Source of the DNA: Bordetella ansorpii
GTDB taxonomy: Bacteria; Pseudomonadota; Gammaproteobacteria; Burkholderiales; Burkholderiaceae_B
Assembly (NCBI RefSeq): GCF_900078315.1
Contig: NZ_FKBS01000014.1
Coordinates: 1,399,847-1,463,846 of the forward strand
Direction: 5' to 3'
DNA length: 64,000 bases
Part shown: in pieces, positions 1 to 9,032 of the stretch
Layout of the letters: each line of letters begins with the position of its first letter
Position numbering within the stretch: the first letter of the stretch is position 1
Program-made: the position numbers and the translations under genes
The notes under the pieces: generated by a model
The model's input: the letters and a program-made list of their open reading frames with translations, nothing else
Told to the model about the DNA's origin: nothing
The model's database searches: none

Positions 1-596
1 GTCAGCACGGTCAGCAGGCGGGCCAGCAGGTCCGACACGTCCAGCTTGCTCAGCTTCTCCTTGGTATTGGCGCGGATGAAGTCCTGCAGTTCGTCGCTAT
101 CGAGCAGGGCCACCAGCCGCGGCGCGTGGCGCACCACGAAATCGGCCAGCCGCGCGGCGGATTCCGGCCGGGACAGGGCCTGCACCAGCCGCTGGGCGGG
201 ATCGAAGGCGTGCAGGCGTTCCAGCACCTGTTCCTTGCCCAGGAAATGATCGCAGATGAAGTCGGCCAGGCTGGCGCCGATCCGGTCCTTGTTGCGGGGA
301 ATGATGGCGGTATGCGGCAGCCAGCGCAGTCCCAGCGGATGGCGGAACAGCGCGGTCACGGCGAACCAGTCGGCCAGGCCGCCCACCATGGCCGCTTCGG
401 CCATTGCCGCCAGCGCGCCGATGTAGAGGTTCTGGTGCCCGGGGTCCAGCGCGGTCAGCACGACGAATACCAGGCAGGCGCCCAGCAGGCTCAGCGTGGC
501 CGAGCGCTTCTTGCGGCGCAGTTTCCGCTCTCGGTCGCCCGGAGGGGGCAGGCCGATGGAAATCGTCTTGGGCGGGTCATCGCCGGAAGTCTGCAT
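1..596 (-). CDS. DUF445 family membrane-associated protein, N-terminal part
   Basis: This frame runs off the left edge, so only the first 198 or so residues are present. The ATG at 594-596 gives a charged start followed by one hydrophobic segment (about residues 34-50, LSLLGACLVFVVLTAL). Then comes the DUF445 (YjiN-like) signature: AAMAEAAMVGGLADWFAV and LFRHPLGLRWLPHTAIIP, followed by PRNKDRIGASLADFI. Family members are about 400-430 aa inner-membrane proteins of unknown biochemical role, so roughly half is missing. The gene points the same way as the phytochrome operon to its right, with a 95-base gap. I have no basis for a specific function beyond the family. Confidence 0.85.
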   Translation of the reverse strand, partial: MQTSGDDPPKTISIGLPPPGDRERKLRRKKRSATLSLLGACLVFVVLTALDPGHQNLYIGALAAMAEAAMVGGLADWFAVTALFRHPLGLRWLPHTAIIPRNKDRIGASLADFICDHFLGKEQVLERLHAFDPAQRLVQALSRPESAARLADFVVRHAPRLVALLDSDELQDFIRANTKEKLSKLDVSDLLARLLTVL

Positions 597-691
597 CGTC
601 GTCTGGGGCCTGTCGACCCTGAAAGAAAGCTCGCCGCGCCCGGAAATGCCGCCATCCTGCCGCGTGGCAACGGAGCATGGCGGCTTTCCTT

Positions 692-3124
692 TCAGCCTTG
701 CGAGACGGCGCCCACGCCCAACCCACGCAACGCATCGCCCAACTGCGCGAACTGATAGGGCTTCTGCACCGAGGCCAGCCGGGCGTGCGGCGGCAGTTCG
801 CTGGCAGACACGTGGGCGCCGCTGGCGATGACGATGGCCAGCCCCGGATAGCGTTGCGCCAGCGTGCGCAGCAGATCCTCGCCTTTCATGTCGGGCAGGC
901 CCATGTCGACGATGGCGCCTTCGAAGGCGCCGGGCTCGGCTTCGAGCAGGCGCAGCGCCTCGCCGCCGGTGGCGGCCTCGGCGACGTCGTAGCCCAGGTC
1001 TTCGAGGCCTTCCAGCGCCAGCATGCGGATCAGGTCTTCGTCTTCGACCAGCAGGATGCGCGATGGCGCTTCGGACGCGGATTCGGGTGCCTGGCGGTCC
1101 AGAATGTCGCGGATGCGGTTGGCCAGGTCCACGAACGAGAAGGGCTTGGGCAGCAGGTCGACGCCCGGCGGCAACTGCCCGCCATGCGTCAGCGCGCCTT
1201 CGGCATAACCCGAGGTGTACAGCACCGGCAGGCCGGGACGCAGCGCACGCGCCGCCTCGGCCAGTTCGCGTCCGTTCATGCCCTTGGGCAGCCCGACGTC
1301 GGTGAAGACCAGCGAGATGTCCGGGTGGCGCTCGATCTGTTCCAGCGCCTCGGGGCCATCGGAGGCTTCGTGCACCACGTAGCCAAGGTCCTGCAGGATG
1401 CGGGTGGAATGCAGGCGCACGCCGGTGTTGTCTTCCACCACCAGCACGACTTCCCCAGGGCGCGCCTGGCGGGCCTGGCCATCGTGAAGGGGCTCGGCCT
1501 CGGGCAGGCCGGCCGTGTTCTGGCGCGGCAGGTACAGATGCACCGTGGTGCCCGTGCCCAGTGTGCTGTCGATCCGCACGTGACCGCCGGACTGCTTCAC
1601 GAAACCATACACCTGGCTCAGGCCCAGGCCGGTGCCCACGCCGATGTCCTTGGTGGTGAAGAAGGGTTCGAACACCTTGCCCAGCAATTCGGGCGGAATG
1701 CCCGTGCCGGTGTCGCCCAGGCTGATGCGTACATATTGCCCGGGCAGCAGGCCATCGGCTTCGGCATGGCCGATACCGATCTCGGCATTGCCGGTGCGGA
1801 TGCTGATGACGCCGCCCTCGGGCATGGCGTCGCGCGCGTTGACCGCCAGGTTCACCAGCGCGCTTTCCAGCATGTGCGGGTCGGTCAGCGTGTCCCACAG
1901 ATCGGCGGACAGTTCGGTGCGAACCTCGACGTGTTCGCCCAGGGTGCGCGACAGGATTTCGATGGTGTCCGAGATCAGGCCGTTCAGGTCGATGCGGCGC
2001 GGCTGCAGCGGCTGGCGCCGCGCGAACGACAGCAGCCGCTGCGTCAGCGCCGCCGCGCGTTGCGCGCCCAGCTTGGCATGGGCCAGCGCGGTGGCCGTGC
2101 GGCCGGGCGCGTGGGTCAGCGTGCGTTCGAGCGTTTCCAGGTTGCCCAGGATGACGGTCAGGAAATTGTTGAAATCGTGCGCCACGCCGCCGGTCAACTG
2201 GCCGAAGGCTTCCATCTTCTGTGCCTGGCGCAGTTGTTCCTCGGCGCTGCGGGCGGCGCTTTCCGCGTCGGCGCGCTGCTGCATTTCCTGCAGCAGGCGT
2301 TCATTGGTGCGCAGCAGCTCGGCGGTGCGGGCCGCCACCATGTGTTCGAGTTCGTCGCGGGCGCGCCTGGCGTCGGTGATGTCGACGTTGGTGCCCAGCA
2401 GCCCCAGGAAACGTCCGCTGCGGTCCATTCGCGGCACGCCCTTGCAGTGCAGCCAGCGCAGGTCGCCGCGGCGGTCCAGCACGCGCATTTCCATCTGGAA
2501 CTCGCGCCGCTCGCGCGTGGCGCGCTGCATGAGATCGAGCACCAGCGGCAGGTCACGGCCGTCGATCGCCTGTTGCCAGCCCTGGCCCAGCATGGCGCCG
2601 GGGGGCTGGCCGAACAGGTCTTCGAAGTAGCGATTGGTGAAAATCATTTCGCCCTGTTCGTCGGTCTCCCAGATCAGGGCGGGAGCGCTGTCGGACAGCG
2701 TGCGGAAGCGCTCTTCGCTATCGCGCAGGGCTTCCTCGGCGCACTTGCGGGCACGCCGGTCCTCGGCCTCGAGCAGGGCGCGGCGCGCGGCCGCGCCCAG
2801 GCGCTCCAGGCGCTCTTTCAGCACGTAGTCGGTGGCGCCTTCCTTCATGGCCTTCACGCCGACTTCCTCGCCGATGATGCCGGACACGAAGATGAAGGGC
2901 GCATCCGGCGCCAGTTCGGCGGCCATGCGTTGCGCGGCCCAACCGTCGATGTCGGGCAGCGAGAAGTCGGACACCACCAGCGTGATGCCCCCCAGGCGCA
3001 GGCGCGCCTCGTACGACTTCCGGTTGCTGGCGCGCTGCACGGCAACGCCGGGCAGCGCTTCGCCGAGCCGATACAGGATCAGCTCGGCATCCAGGTCGTC
3101 GTCTTCCAGGATCAGAACACTCAC
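692..3124 (-). CDS. Hybrid sensor histidine kinase (REC-PAS-HisKA-HATPase-REC-REC)
   Basis: The 810-aa protein is a cytosolic hybrid kinase with no membrane segment. Order: receiver 1 (about 1-115, Asp53 in VVSDFSLPD), PAS (about 135-255), a coiled linker (255-305), a dimerisation/phosphoacceptor domain (His316 in GGVAHDFNN), an ATPase domain (N box near 430, DTGTGIP, GTGLGLSQVYGF), receiver 2 (Asp609 in FTDVGLP) and receiver 3 (Asp740 in IVDMGLPD). All three receiver Asp residues are intact, so a multi-step relay is plausible. A GTG start at 3124 is chosen because GTGA overlaps the stop of the upstream response regulator and the receiver begins at once (SVLILEDDD). The frame stays open further upstream, but that stretch is antiparallel coding of the regulator and not protein-like. 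It is the last gene of the phytochrome operon and probably receives or modifies the light signal; the output is unknown. Confidence 0.88.
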   Translation of the reverse strand: MSVLILEDDDLDAELILYRLGEALPGVAVQRASNRKSYEARLRLGGITLVVSDFSLPDIDGWAAQRMAAELAPDAPFIFVSGIIGEEVGVKAMKEGATDYVLKERLERLGAAARRALLEAEDRRARKCAEEALRDSEERFRTLSDSAPALIWETDEQGEMIFTNRYFEDLFGQPPGAMLGQGWQQAIDGRDLPLVLDLMQRATRERREFQMEMRVLDRRGDLRWLHCKGVPRMDRSGRFLGLLGTNVDITDARRARDELEHMVAARTAELLRTNERLLQEMQQRADAESAARSAEEQLRQAQKMEAFGQLTGGVAHDFNNFLTVILGNLETLERTLTHAPGRTATALAHAKLGAQRAAALTQRLLSFARRQPLQPRRIDLNGLISDTIEILSRTLGEHVEVRTELSADLWDTLTDPHMLESALVNLAVNARDAMPEGGVISIRTGNAEIGIGHAEADGLLPGQYVRISLGDTGTGIPPELLGKVFEPFFTTKDIGVGTGLGLSQVYGFVKQSGGHVRIDSTLGTGTTVHLYLPRQNTAGLPEAEPLHDGQARQARPGEVVLVVEDNTGVRLHSTRILQDLGYVVHEASDGPEALEQIERHPDISLVFTDVGLPKGMNGRELAEAARALRPGLPVLYTSGYAEGALTHGGQLPPGVDLLPKPFSFVDLANRIRDILDRQAPESASEAPSRILLVEDEDLIRMLALEGLEDLGYDVAEAATGGEALRLLEAEPGAFEGAIVDMGLPDMKGEDLLRTLAQRYPGLAIVIASGAHVSASELPPHARLASVQKPYQFAQLGDALRGLGVGAVSQG

Positions 3125-3618
3125 GGCTCGTCGGCAATCCTGCGTTTGGTTTTCGTGGCGCCACGCTCGCGATGCATGGGAGGCGGCTGGTTCAGGATGG
3201 CCCAGAACATGCCCAGGTTGCGGATTGCGTCGAAGAACTCGGCGAACTCGACCGGCTTGACCACGAACGAGTTCACGCCCAGCCGGTAGCTGCGGACCAC
3301 GTCGCGCTCTTCGCGCGACGAGGTCAGCATGACCACCGGGATCTGCTGCTGTTGCGGATCGGCCTTCAGGCGTGACAGCACTTCCAATCCGTCGATCTTG
3401 GGCAGTTTCAGATCGAGCAGGATGACCGCCGGTTCGCCCGGCGCGCGGCTGGCATGAGCGCCTTGACGATAGACGTAATCCAGGGCCTCGGCGCCGTCGC
3501 GCACGACGACGACCTCGTTGGCGATGCTGCATTGCGCCAGCGCGGCCAACGTCAGCTCGACGTCGTTCGCACTGTCTTCCACCAGAAGAATGGGACGCAA
3601 GTCCTTCATTTTTTCCAT
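3121..3618 (-). CDS. Single-domain response regulator (Rcp1-like)
   Basis: The 165-aa protein is one CheY-type receiver with no output domain. It begins RPILLVEDSANDVELT, has the phosphoacceptor Asp in VILLDLKLPKIDGLEVL, the conserved Thr/Ser in VVMLTSSREERD, and the Lys in FVVKPVEF. This Rcp1-like subgroup is typically paired with phytochrome kinases and takes phosphate from them. The gene fits that: the phytochrome stop (3619-3621) abuts this ATG at 3616-3618, and its own stop overlaps the GTG of the hybrid kinase. A second in-frame ATG at 3609 is possible, because the GGAAAA just before it could serve as a weak ribosome binding site. It most likely shuttles phosphate between the phytochrome and the hybrid kinase or another partner (inference). 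Confidence 0.88.
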   Translation of the reverse strand: MEKMKDLRPILLVEDSANDVELTLAALAQCSIANEVVVVRDGAEALDYVYRQGAHASRAPGEPAVILLDLKLPKIDGLEVLSRLKADPQQQQIPVVMLTSSREERDVVRSYRLGVNSFVVKPVEFAEFFDAIRNLGMFWAILNQPPPMHRERGATKTKRRIADEP

Positions 3619-5868
3619 TTATGACTCATTGCGCGGGACCGCGAAAGTGAATCGGGCGCCTTGGTCGACGGCGCCTTCGCCCTTGATCCAGCCGCCATGC
3701 TTCTCGACGATGCGCTTGGACAGCGCCAAGCCGATGCCCGTACCCTCGAAGTCGTCGTGATGGTGCAGGCGCTGGAATACGCCGAACAGCTTGCCGACAT
3801 ACGCCATGTCGAAGCCCACGCCATTATCTTCGATGCTGTAGACGACGCTGGACCCGCCGTCCGATCCGGTGATGCGTATGAGCGGCGACTCGGTGGTGCT
3901 GGAGTACTTGACTGCATTCTCCATCAGGTTGTACCAGACCTGGCGGAGATATTTCGGATCGCCGTGGGCCGGGGGGAGTGGCGCGATCTCCCATTTAGGG
4001 CGGGCGTCGGGCAGGCTCAGTTCGACGGCCTGCCTGACCTCGGCCACCAACTTGTTCATGTCGACTTTCTGCGGCGCCAGCGCCGCGCGGCCCAGGTGCG
4101 AGAAGCGCAGCAGGTCGTCGACCAGACGGCCCGCCGTCACGGCGGCGCGCACGATGTTGTCGATGTAGTGCGTGGACGTATCGTCCAGGTCGCCTTCGCG
4201 GCGCTTGAGCAGCTCGGCGAATCCGGCGATGTGCCGGAAGGGCGCGCGCAGGTCGTGCGACACCGAATACGAGAAGGACTCGAGCTCGACGTTGCTGCGT
4301 TCCAGTTGCTCGGTCAGTTCGGCGCGTTCTTCCGCCCGCTTCAGGATCAGGTTGACCACGACGTTGCGGAAGTCCGTCAGCGCGTCGCATTCGGAACGCC
4401 GCCAGGGGATGGCTCGGTTGCGCACCTGTTCCTGCCAGATGTCGAACGACTTGCGCGGATGCAGGCGGCCCGATACCGGATCCAGCGATTTGTGAGGGTT
4501 GCCGCGCCAGCTGACGGTACGGATCTTCTGCGGCCGGAACCACAGCAGGAAGCTCTGATGCACCCGAGAAACGGAGGCTGCCGCCAGGCCGCTGGCGACG
4601 TCCGCGAAGGCTTCGGCGGCCGGCCAGCGCCCCGCCAGGTGTTCGGTGGTGTAGGTCTGCTCGATGCCCCGTTCGGCCAGCCAATCGACGATCTGGTTTA
4701 TCTGTCCCTCGGATGGGGTGTCGCCCACGGTGTATATCTGGTCCTGCCAGACCAGCGCGGCGCCCTGGGCCTGCAGCAGCGACATCCAGGCGGGGGAGCG
4801 TTCCTTGAAGCCTTCCTGCAGGGTTTGCGAGCGGGCCAGCAGTTCGACCAGTTCGACCTCGACCTTCTTCAGTTCGATGCGGTGGGTGTGCTCGGAGATG
4901 CGTTCGTTGGCGCCCAGCTGTTGCGCCACGATGCGGCCCAGCAGCTCGCTGGCCGCGCGCACTTGCGGCTGCACATAGTGCGGCTCGGCGCTGTGGCACG
5001 ACAGCAGGCCCCACAGTTCTCCGTCGAGCACCAGCGAGACGGACATGGACGAATGCGTGCCCATGTTGCGCATGTACTCGACGTGGATGGGCGAGACGCT
5101 GCGCCACGTGGCATAGGTCAGGTCCAGCGGCTGCTGTTGCGGCCCGATGAAGGCGGGTTCCAGCGGCACCGGCACGTAGCTGGCGTCGGGAATCAGCCGC
5201 ACGCGGTTCAGGCAATACAGTTGCCGCGCCTGCGTCGGGATGTCCGAGGCGGGAAAGCGGTGGTTCAGGTAGACCGGCAGCACGCCGTTGTTGTCCTCGG
5301 CGACCACCGTGCCGTGCCCGTCGCTGTCGAACCGGTACACCAGCACGCGGTCGAAGCCGGTCAGGCGGCGCAGTTGGGCCGACGCGCGTTGCAGGATGAC
5401 CCCGGGGTCGCCCGAGGGATCCAGGTCGTCCAGGAAGGACCGCAACTGCGGATACAGTGCGTCGAGCGTGGTGGGGCGGTGGGCGTCCACGGCCTCGAAC
5501 TCGACCAGCAGGCCTTGCGGGCTGCGCGAGCCGGACATATAGAGATGGCGGTCCCGCACGCGGACATTGACGCTGAGGGTTTCGCCTTCGCTGCCAGACC
5601 AGTTCCGGATGGCGTCCAGCGCGATGTTCCAGCCCTCGTCGCCATGATGGGAAAGCGGCTGGCCCGCGGTGATGGACAGCCCGGTGACTTCGGCGCAGTT
5701 GACGCTGGCGCTGATGACGCGCTGTCCCTGCGCGGTAAGCAGGAGCAGCGCCCCGAATGGCTGAATGGCGCCGGGAATGCGGATGGGCTCCTGGGCGCAC
5801 TGATCCAGATTCAGGCCAGCCGTGGACGAAGTTCCTGATTCTTGCACCGTTGCCAGACCCTCTGCCAT
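3619..5868 (-). CDS. bphP: Bacteriophytochrome histidine kinase
   Basis: This 749-aa red/far-red photoreceptor has PAS (about 20-125), GAF (140-320), PHY (330-510) and kinase domains. Biliverdin-attachment Cys24 sits in LDQCAQEPIRIPG, at the same position as in Deinococcus BphP. The GAF domain has the chromophore-pocket motif FPASDIPTQARQLY (Asp209) and HVEYMRNMGTHSSMSVSL (His262), with His292 in LLSCHSAEPH. The PHY tongue motif PRKSF is at 471-475. The phosphoacceptor is His538 in SYSVSHDLRAPFRH, with an intact ATPase domain (NAVKYS, DNGVGF, GTGIGLALSKRIVE). All residues needed for a biliverdin photoreceptor are present. No heme oxygenase gene lies in the window, so biliverdin must come from elsewhere. 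A GGAGG lies about 10 bases before the ATG. It is first in a three-gene operon with the two downstream regulators. Confidence 0.95.
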   Translation of the reverse strand: MAEGLATVQESGTSSTAGLNLDQCAQEPIRIPGAIQPFGALLLLTAQGQRVISASVNCAEVTGLSITAGQPLSHHGDEGWNIALDAIRNWSGSEGETLSVNVRVRDRHLYMSGSRSPQGLLVEFEAVDAHRPTTLDALYPQLRSFLDDLDPSGDPGVILQRASAQLRRLTGFDRVLVYRFDSDGHGTVVAEDNNGVLPVYLNHRFPASDIPTQARQLYCLNRVRLIPDASYVPVPLEPAFIGPQQQPLDLTYATWRSVSPIHVEYMRNMGTHSSMSVSLVLDGELWGLLSCHSAEPHYVQPQVRAASELLGRIVAQQLGANERISEHTHRIELKKVEVELVELLARSQTLQEGFKERSPAWMSLLQAQGAALVWQDQIYTVGDTPSEGQINQIVDWLAERGIEQTYTTEHLAGRWPAAEAFADVASGLAAASVSRVHQSFLLWFRPQKIRTVSWRGNPHKSLDPVSGRLHPRKSFDIWQEQVRNRAIPWRRSECDALTDFRNVVVNLILKRAEERAELTEQLERSNVELESFSYSVSHDLRAPFRHIAGFAELLKRREGDLDDTSTHYIDNIVRAAVTAGRLVDDLLRFSHLGRAALAPQKVDMNKLVAEVRQAVELSLPDARPKWEIAPLPPAHGDPKYLRQVWYNLMENAVKYSSTTESPLIRITGSDGGSSVVYSIEDNGVGFDMAYVGKLFGVFQRLHHHDDFEGTGIGLALSKRIVEKHGGWIKGEGAVDQGARFTFAVPRNES

Positions 5869-6022
5869 TAGATGTTGCCCTCCAGACTCTTGGAGGATAC
5901 CACCCCATAGATGGCGCCAATGAAGTGGGTTGCATCCGTGTTTCGGGGGAGAGCGGGCCGGCCGGGCGCGCTGCGAACTTGCCTATACTGGCGGCACTTC
6001 CCTGCTCGCCGGCGCCGCTTAC

Positions 6023-7195
6023 GTGCACAGATTCATTCTCGGCAAGTTTTCCCGTCTTTTCCGTTTGCCGGCCCTGGGGCTGGCGCTGTCCTTGCTGGCC
6101 GGCTGCGCGGCCATGCATCAGCCCATGGGACCGGCCGGACAGCCCCCCCGCCTGGAAGACCAGGCCTTGGTGACGCCCGACGGCGTGTCGCTGCCGTTGC
6201 GCCAGTGGCTGCCCCCGGCGGCGCCGCGCGCCGCCATCCTGGCCCTGCACGGCATGAACGACTATTCGAATGCCTTTGCCCAGCCGGCCGAATATTGGGC
6301 GCAGCAGGGCATCGCCACCTATGCGTACGACCAGCGCGGCTTCGGCCGCGCGCCGCGGCCGGGTATCTGGTCGGACACAGAGACGATGGTGGCCGACCTG
6401 AACGCCGCCGTGGACGCCATCCACGCCCGCCAGCCGGGCGTGCCGCTCTATCTGCTGGGCGAAAGCATGGGCGGCGCCGTCATCGTCGCGGCGCTGGCGC
6501 AACCACGGACCGACGGCAAGCCGCTGGCGCGGCGCATCGACGGCGCGATACTCTCGGCGCCCGCGCTGTGGGGGCGCCAGACCATGAACGTGTTCTACCG
6601 GCTGACGCTGTGGGCGGCCTACCAGACCTTTCCCGGCATGGCGCTGGAGCCTCCCGCCGGCCTGAAGATCGTGCCCTCGGACAACGACGAGATGTTGCGC
6701 GCCCTGGGCCGCGACCCCCTGGTGCTCAAGCGCACGCGCATCGATGCCGTCAGCGGGCTGGTCGACCTGATGACCACCGCCTACGACGACCTGGACCGCT
6801 TGCCGCAAGATGTGCCGATGCTGGTGCTGTACGGCCAGCACGAGCAGGTGCTGGACCGCAAATCGGTGTCCGATGCACTGGCCCGCCTCGACGCGGTGCG
6901 CGCCGCCATGCCGGTGCGCCAGGCCGTTTATGCGCGGGGCTATCACATGCTGTTGCGCGATCGCTGCGCCGCCACGGTCTGGAACGACGTGGCTTCCTGG
7001 GTGGATGCTACCGCCGCGCCGTTACCCAGCGGCGCTGACCGGACTGCCTGGATCGAGGAGAAGGGCGAGGGCCAGGCGTGTCCCGCCGGGGGCGGCGGCG
7101 AGGCGGGATCGCAGGCTGGCAATGGCCTGGACGCGCCTGTCGCCACGCCCCAGCAGGGACGTTTTCCACCCGTGCCCTTGCCCGCCAGGGACTGA
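6023..7195 (+). CDS. Lipoprotein alpha/beta hydrolase (monoacylglycerol-lipase-like)
   Basis: The chosen GTG start at 6023 gives a 390-aa precursor with a positively charged N-terminus, a hydrophobic core and the lipobox LLAGC (Cys28), so it should be a lipid-anchored envelope protein. The rest is a serine hydrolase of the lysophospholipase/monoglyceride-lipase group: LHGMNDYSNAF oxyanion motif, YDQRGFGRAP, nucleophile Ser148 in LLGESMGGA, a likely acidic residue near VLYGQHEQV, and His in RGYHMLLRD. An upstream ATG at 5930 is in frame, but a TATACT -10-like element at about 5986 lies between it and the lipobox, which favours the later start; no clear ribosome site was seen. The last 50-60 residues (Gly/Ala/Pro rich) have no family counterpart and may be a random extension. 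Substrate unknown. Confidence 0.8.
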   Translation: MHRFILGKFSRLFRLPALGLALSLLAGCAAMHQPMGPAGQPPRLEDQALVTPDGVSLPLRQWLPPAAPRAAILALHGMNDYSNAFAQPAEYWAQQGIATYAYDQRGFGRAPRPGIWSDTETMVADLNAAVDAIHARQPGVPLYLLGESMGGAVIVAALAQPRTDGKPLARRIDGAILSAPALWGRQTMNVFYRLTLWAAYQTFPGMALEPPAGLKIVPSDNDEMLRALGRDPLVLKRTRIDAVSGLVDLMTTAYDDLDRLPQDVPMLVLYGQHEQVLDRKSVSDALARLDAVRAAMPVRQAVYARGYHMLLRDRCAATVWNDVASWVDATAAPLPSGADRTAWIEEKGEGQACPAGGGGEAGSQAGNGLDAPVATPQQGRFPPVPLPARD

Positions 7196-7197
7196 CG

Positions 7198-7866
7198 TCA
7201 GGCTTCGGGCTGGATGGCCTGCTGCCCCACCCGTACCCGCCATGCTTCGAGCAAGGCCAGGTTGATGTGGAAGTCGTGGGTCGCCGAGGCTTGCTTCGAC
7301 GCGGCGGCAAGGGTGACCAGTTCGGTTATCAGCCCGACGATTTCCCGTTGAGACAGCAGCAGGGCAAAGGCGTCTTCCATGACATGGCGCGCCCAGATGG
7401 GCTGGCTGAGGTCGAAGCCGACGAACCAGCGATACAGCAGATTGTGGTTGATCTGTTCGTGAAGCATGGCGTCGGACGGAATCGAATACAGAATACGGAC
7501 GAGCAGCGCACGCACCAGCGGCTCCGGCGGAACGCGCATTTTGTTTGCGCTCATTGCCGCTTCGAGCAGGGTATTGGCCTTGTCCAACCTGGCGTTGATC
7601 GAGTCGCGGAGCAGGCCCAGGATATGTCCCTCGGGAAGAAACTGCTCGATTTTCGGATGGCGGGCCCAGGTCGCATGCCCCACCAGCCAGACGACGGGCG
7701 ATTTGTATCGCCATACGCATACCGGGGCATATTCCGCTTCCGCGATGTATGAAGCGAACTTGCTGTAGAACTCGCTCATTTTCACGTGGCGAACGCCCAC
7801 GGATGATGCCGCTGCTGGCCGATGCAGGGGGATGGCGGATTCGTTCGAGTCAGGCGTGATGGACAT
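7198..7866 (-). CDS. Orphan DUF772-like (transposase N-terminal domain) protein
   Basis: The 222-aa product carries, at about residues 110-160, the N-terminal signature of IS5/IS1182-type transposases: EPLVRALLVRILYSIPSD then HEQINHNLLYRWFVGFDL and SQPIWARHVMED. No DDE catalytic domain follows; the protein ends soon after in an Ala/Leu-rich helix. The N-terminal 100 residues (HVKMSEFYSKFASYIAEAEY and following) are not a transposase sequence I recognise. The ATG at 7864-7866 has a GAGGAA six bases upstream, so it looks like a maintained gene rather than random debris. It is convergent with the hydrolase before it (2-base gap) and its promoter side is AT-rich. It could be a domesticated DNA-binding protein or a decayed transposase; I cannot decide from sequence alone. 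Confidence 0.6.
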   Translation of the reverse strand: MSITPDSNESAIPLHRPAAASSVGVRHVKMSEFYSKFASYIAEAEYAPVCVWRYKSPVVWLVGHATWARHPKIEQFLPEGHILGLLRDSINARLDKANTLLEAAMSANKMRVPPEPLVRALLVRILYSIPSDAMLHEQINHNLLYRWFVGFDLSQPIWARHVMEDAFALLLSQREIVGLITELVTLAAASKQASATHDFHINLALLEAWRVRVGQQAIQPEA

Positions 7867-8303
7867 AAATTCCTCGGCAGCGCATGAAGCCATGCGGTCG
7901 TCAAACTGCGCTTCGGCGACCGTGTGGCCGCCCGCTGTCAGAAAAACGGCGCATTGCCATAAGAAAGCAGGTGTGCCAAATATAAAGAAATTTATGCGAT
8001 AAATTCGTATCTGTTAAATGAAATTTCTTTTTTCAAGAAATGGGGTGGGCGCCGATTATCTGTGAGCGGGGTTTCTTTTGTTGAATGGTTGGTTATTCAC
8101 TGTTCTGTAATTTTGCTTTGCTAGGCGGTTTCTGCGTGGATGCAAAATCAGAGGCGGGGATGTAAACGAAGTCCACGTAATAATCGTGGGACGAAGCGGG
8201 GCGGCAGCGCAGGAAACGCCTTTTCTCCACCTCGGTTTGCGAGGCGTGCCCGCGCAACCTGATTGCCGCTAGTCAGGCTGGCGCGTGCGTTCCTGGCTTG
8301 TGG
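7867..8303. other. 437-base noncoding region with an AT-rich patch
   Basis: I find no gene here. Bases about 7970-8060 are strongly AT-rich in an otherwise GC-rich window. They include an imperfect hairpin, ATTTCTT-N5-AAGAAAT, at about 8022-8040. The region lies upstream of the DUF772-like gene (minus) and downstream of tpm (minus), so it probably holds the DUF772 promoter. No terminal inverted repeats or target duplications of an insertion sequence were evident. Confidence 0.5.
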
Positions 8304-8963
8304 TCAGCCCTTGCGGCCCAACCGGTATACCAGCGTCTCGAGCCGCGTCAGTCCGCGCTCGGCGAATTTCGGTTCTTTTTCCAGCGTGTCGCGCCGGTAC
8401 ACCTGTTCGGCCACGCTGTGCGGGCCGTACAGGGCCTGCACCTCGGCGTCGTTTACCGAAAAGGGGGGACCATCCATCTGCTGCTGGGGATAATCCAGCG
8501 TGACCAGCAGGCCCGCGTAGTCGTCGGGCAATTGGCTGTAGATATGCTGCACGTACGACGCGCGCATTTCCGGTGGCAGCGCGATCAGCGCCGCGCGGTC
8601 GAAGACGCCCCGGCAATCCGCCAGCGTCTGCGCATCCAGCGCGAAAATATCGCCGCAGACGATTTCGATATCGCCCGCCACATAATGCCTGCCCGCGGCG
8701 GATTCATGAATGGCGGCCTGCAAGCCCTGTTCTTCGAAGAATTGCTCGACGGCCAGCGGCGATAGCTCCACACCCAGCACGCGCAGTCCCTGGTCGGCCA
8801 GCCAGCGCATGTCCAGCGATTTTCCGCACAGCGGCACCAGCACGCGGCTGCCGCGCGGCACGGACAGCAGGGGCCAATAACGTTCCAGTGGCGGGGTTAC
8901 CCGCGCCTGATGAAAGTTCGTCTGTCCGCCACGCCAGCGCTCCAGCCAGAATTCCGCTTCCAT
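8304..8963 (-). CDS. tpm: Thiopurine S-methyltransferase
   Basis: This 219-aa SAM-dependent methyltransferase belongs to the TPMT family, which in bacteria methylates thiopurines and selenium or tellurium oxyanions. It starts [19 protein letters not shown], a typical TPMT opening (substrate lid). It has the SAM motif [19 protein letters not shown] with acidic [15 protein letters not shown], then GDIFAL and [15 protein letters not shown], and ends in the family motif [20 protein letters not shown]. The ATG at 8961-8963 is preferred to an upstream in-frame ATG at 8978 because GAGGAG sits about five bases before it. Length matches the family. It stands alone, with no cotranscribed partner obvious. 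Confidence 0.93.
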   Translation of the reverse strand: MEAEFWLERWRGGQTNFHQARVTPPLERYWPLLSVPRGSRVLVPLCGKSLDMRWLADQGLRVLGVELSPLAVEQFFEEQGLQAAIHESAAGRHYVAGDIEIVCGDIFALDAQTLADCRGVFDRAALIALPPEMRASYVQHIYSQLPDDYAGLLVTLDYPQQQMDGPPFSVNDAEVQALYGPHSVAEQVYRRDTLEKEPKFAERGLTRLETLVYRLGRKG

Positions 8964-9032
8964 GCCGCTCCTCGTCATAGGTAGATGGAAGGCCGCTGAT
9001 GGCCTTCGGTAGCCGGTATTGTAGGGATGGGC

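Noticed and set aside
677-3289. 870-codon open frame on the plus strand opposite the hybrid kinase and response regulator
   Set aside because: It mirrors kinase coding in a GC-rich gene, is rich in His/Gln/Ala/Arg with no domain, and has no ribosome site. It is an antisense shadow.
3124-3532. Upstream extension of the hybrid kinase to a start at 3532
   Set aside because: The added residues are out-of-frame translation of the response regulator; the receiver begins at the GTG overlapping that gene's stop.
5930-6022. Earlier ATG for the lipoprotein hydrolase
   Set aside because: It would place 31 extra residues before a good lipoprotein signal and lies upstream of a -10-like TATACT.
3995-6946. 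Long minus-strand frame crossing the phytochrome start and the lipoprotein hydrolase
   Set aside because: It runs in the wrong frame through two recognised genes with Arg/Pro/Ala-rich, domain-free sequence.
7198-8303. A complete insertion sequence around the DUF772-like gene
   Set aside because: No terminal inverted repeats, direct repeats or DDE domain were seen.
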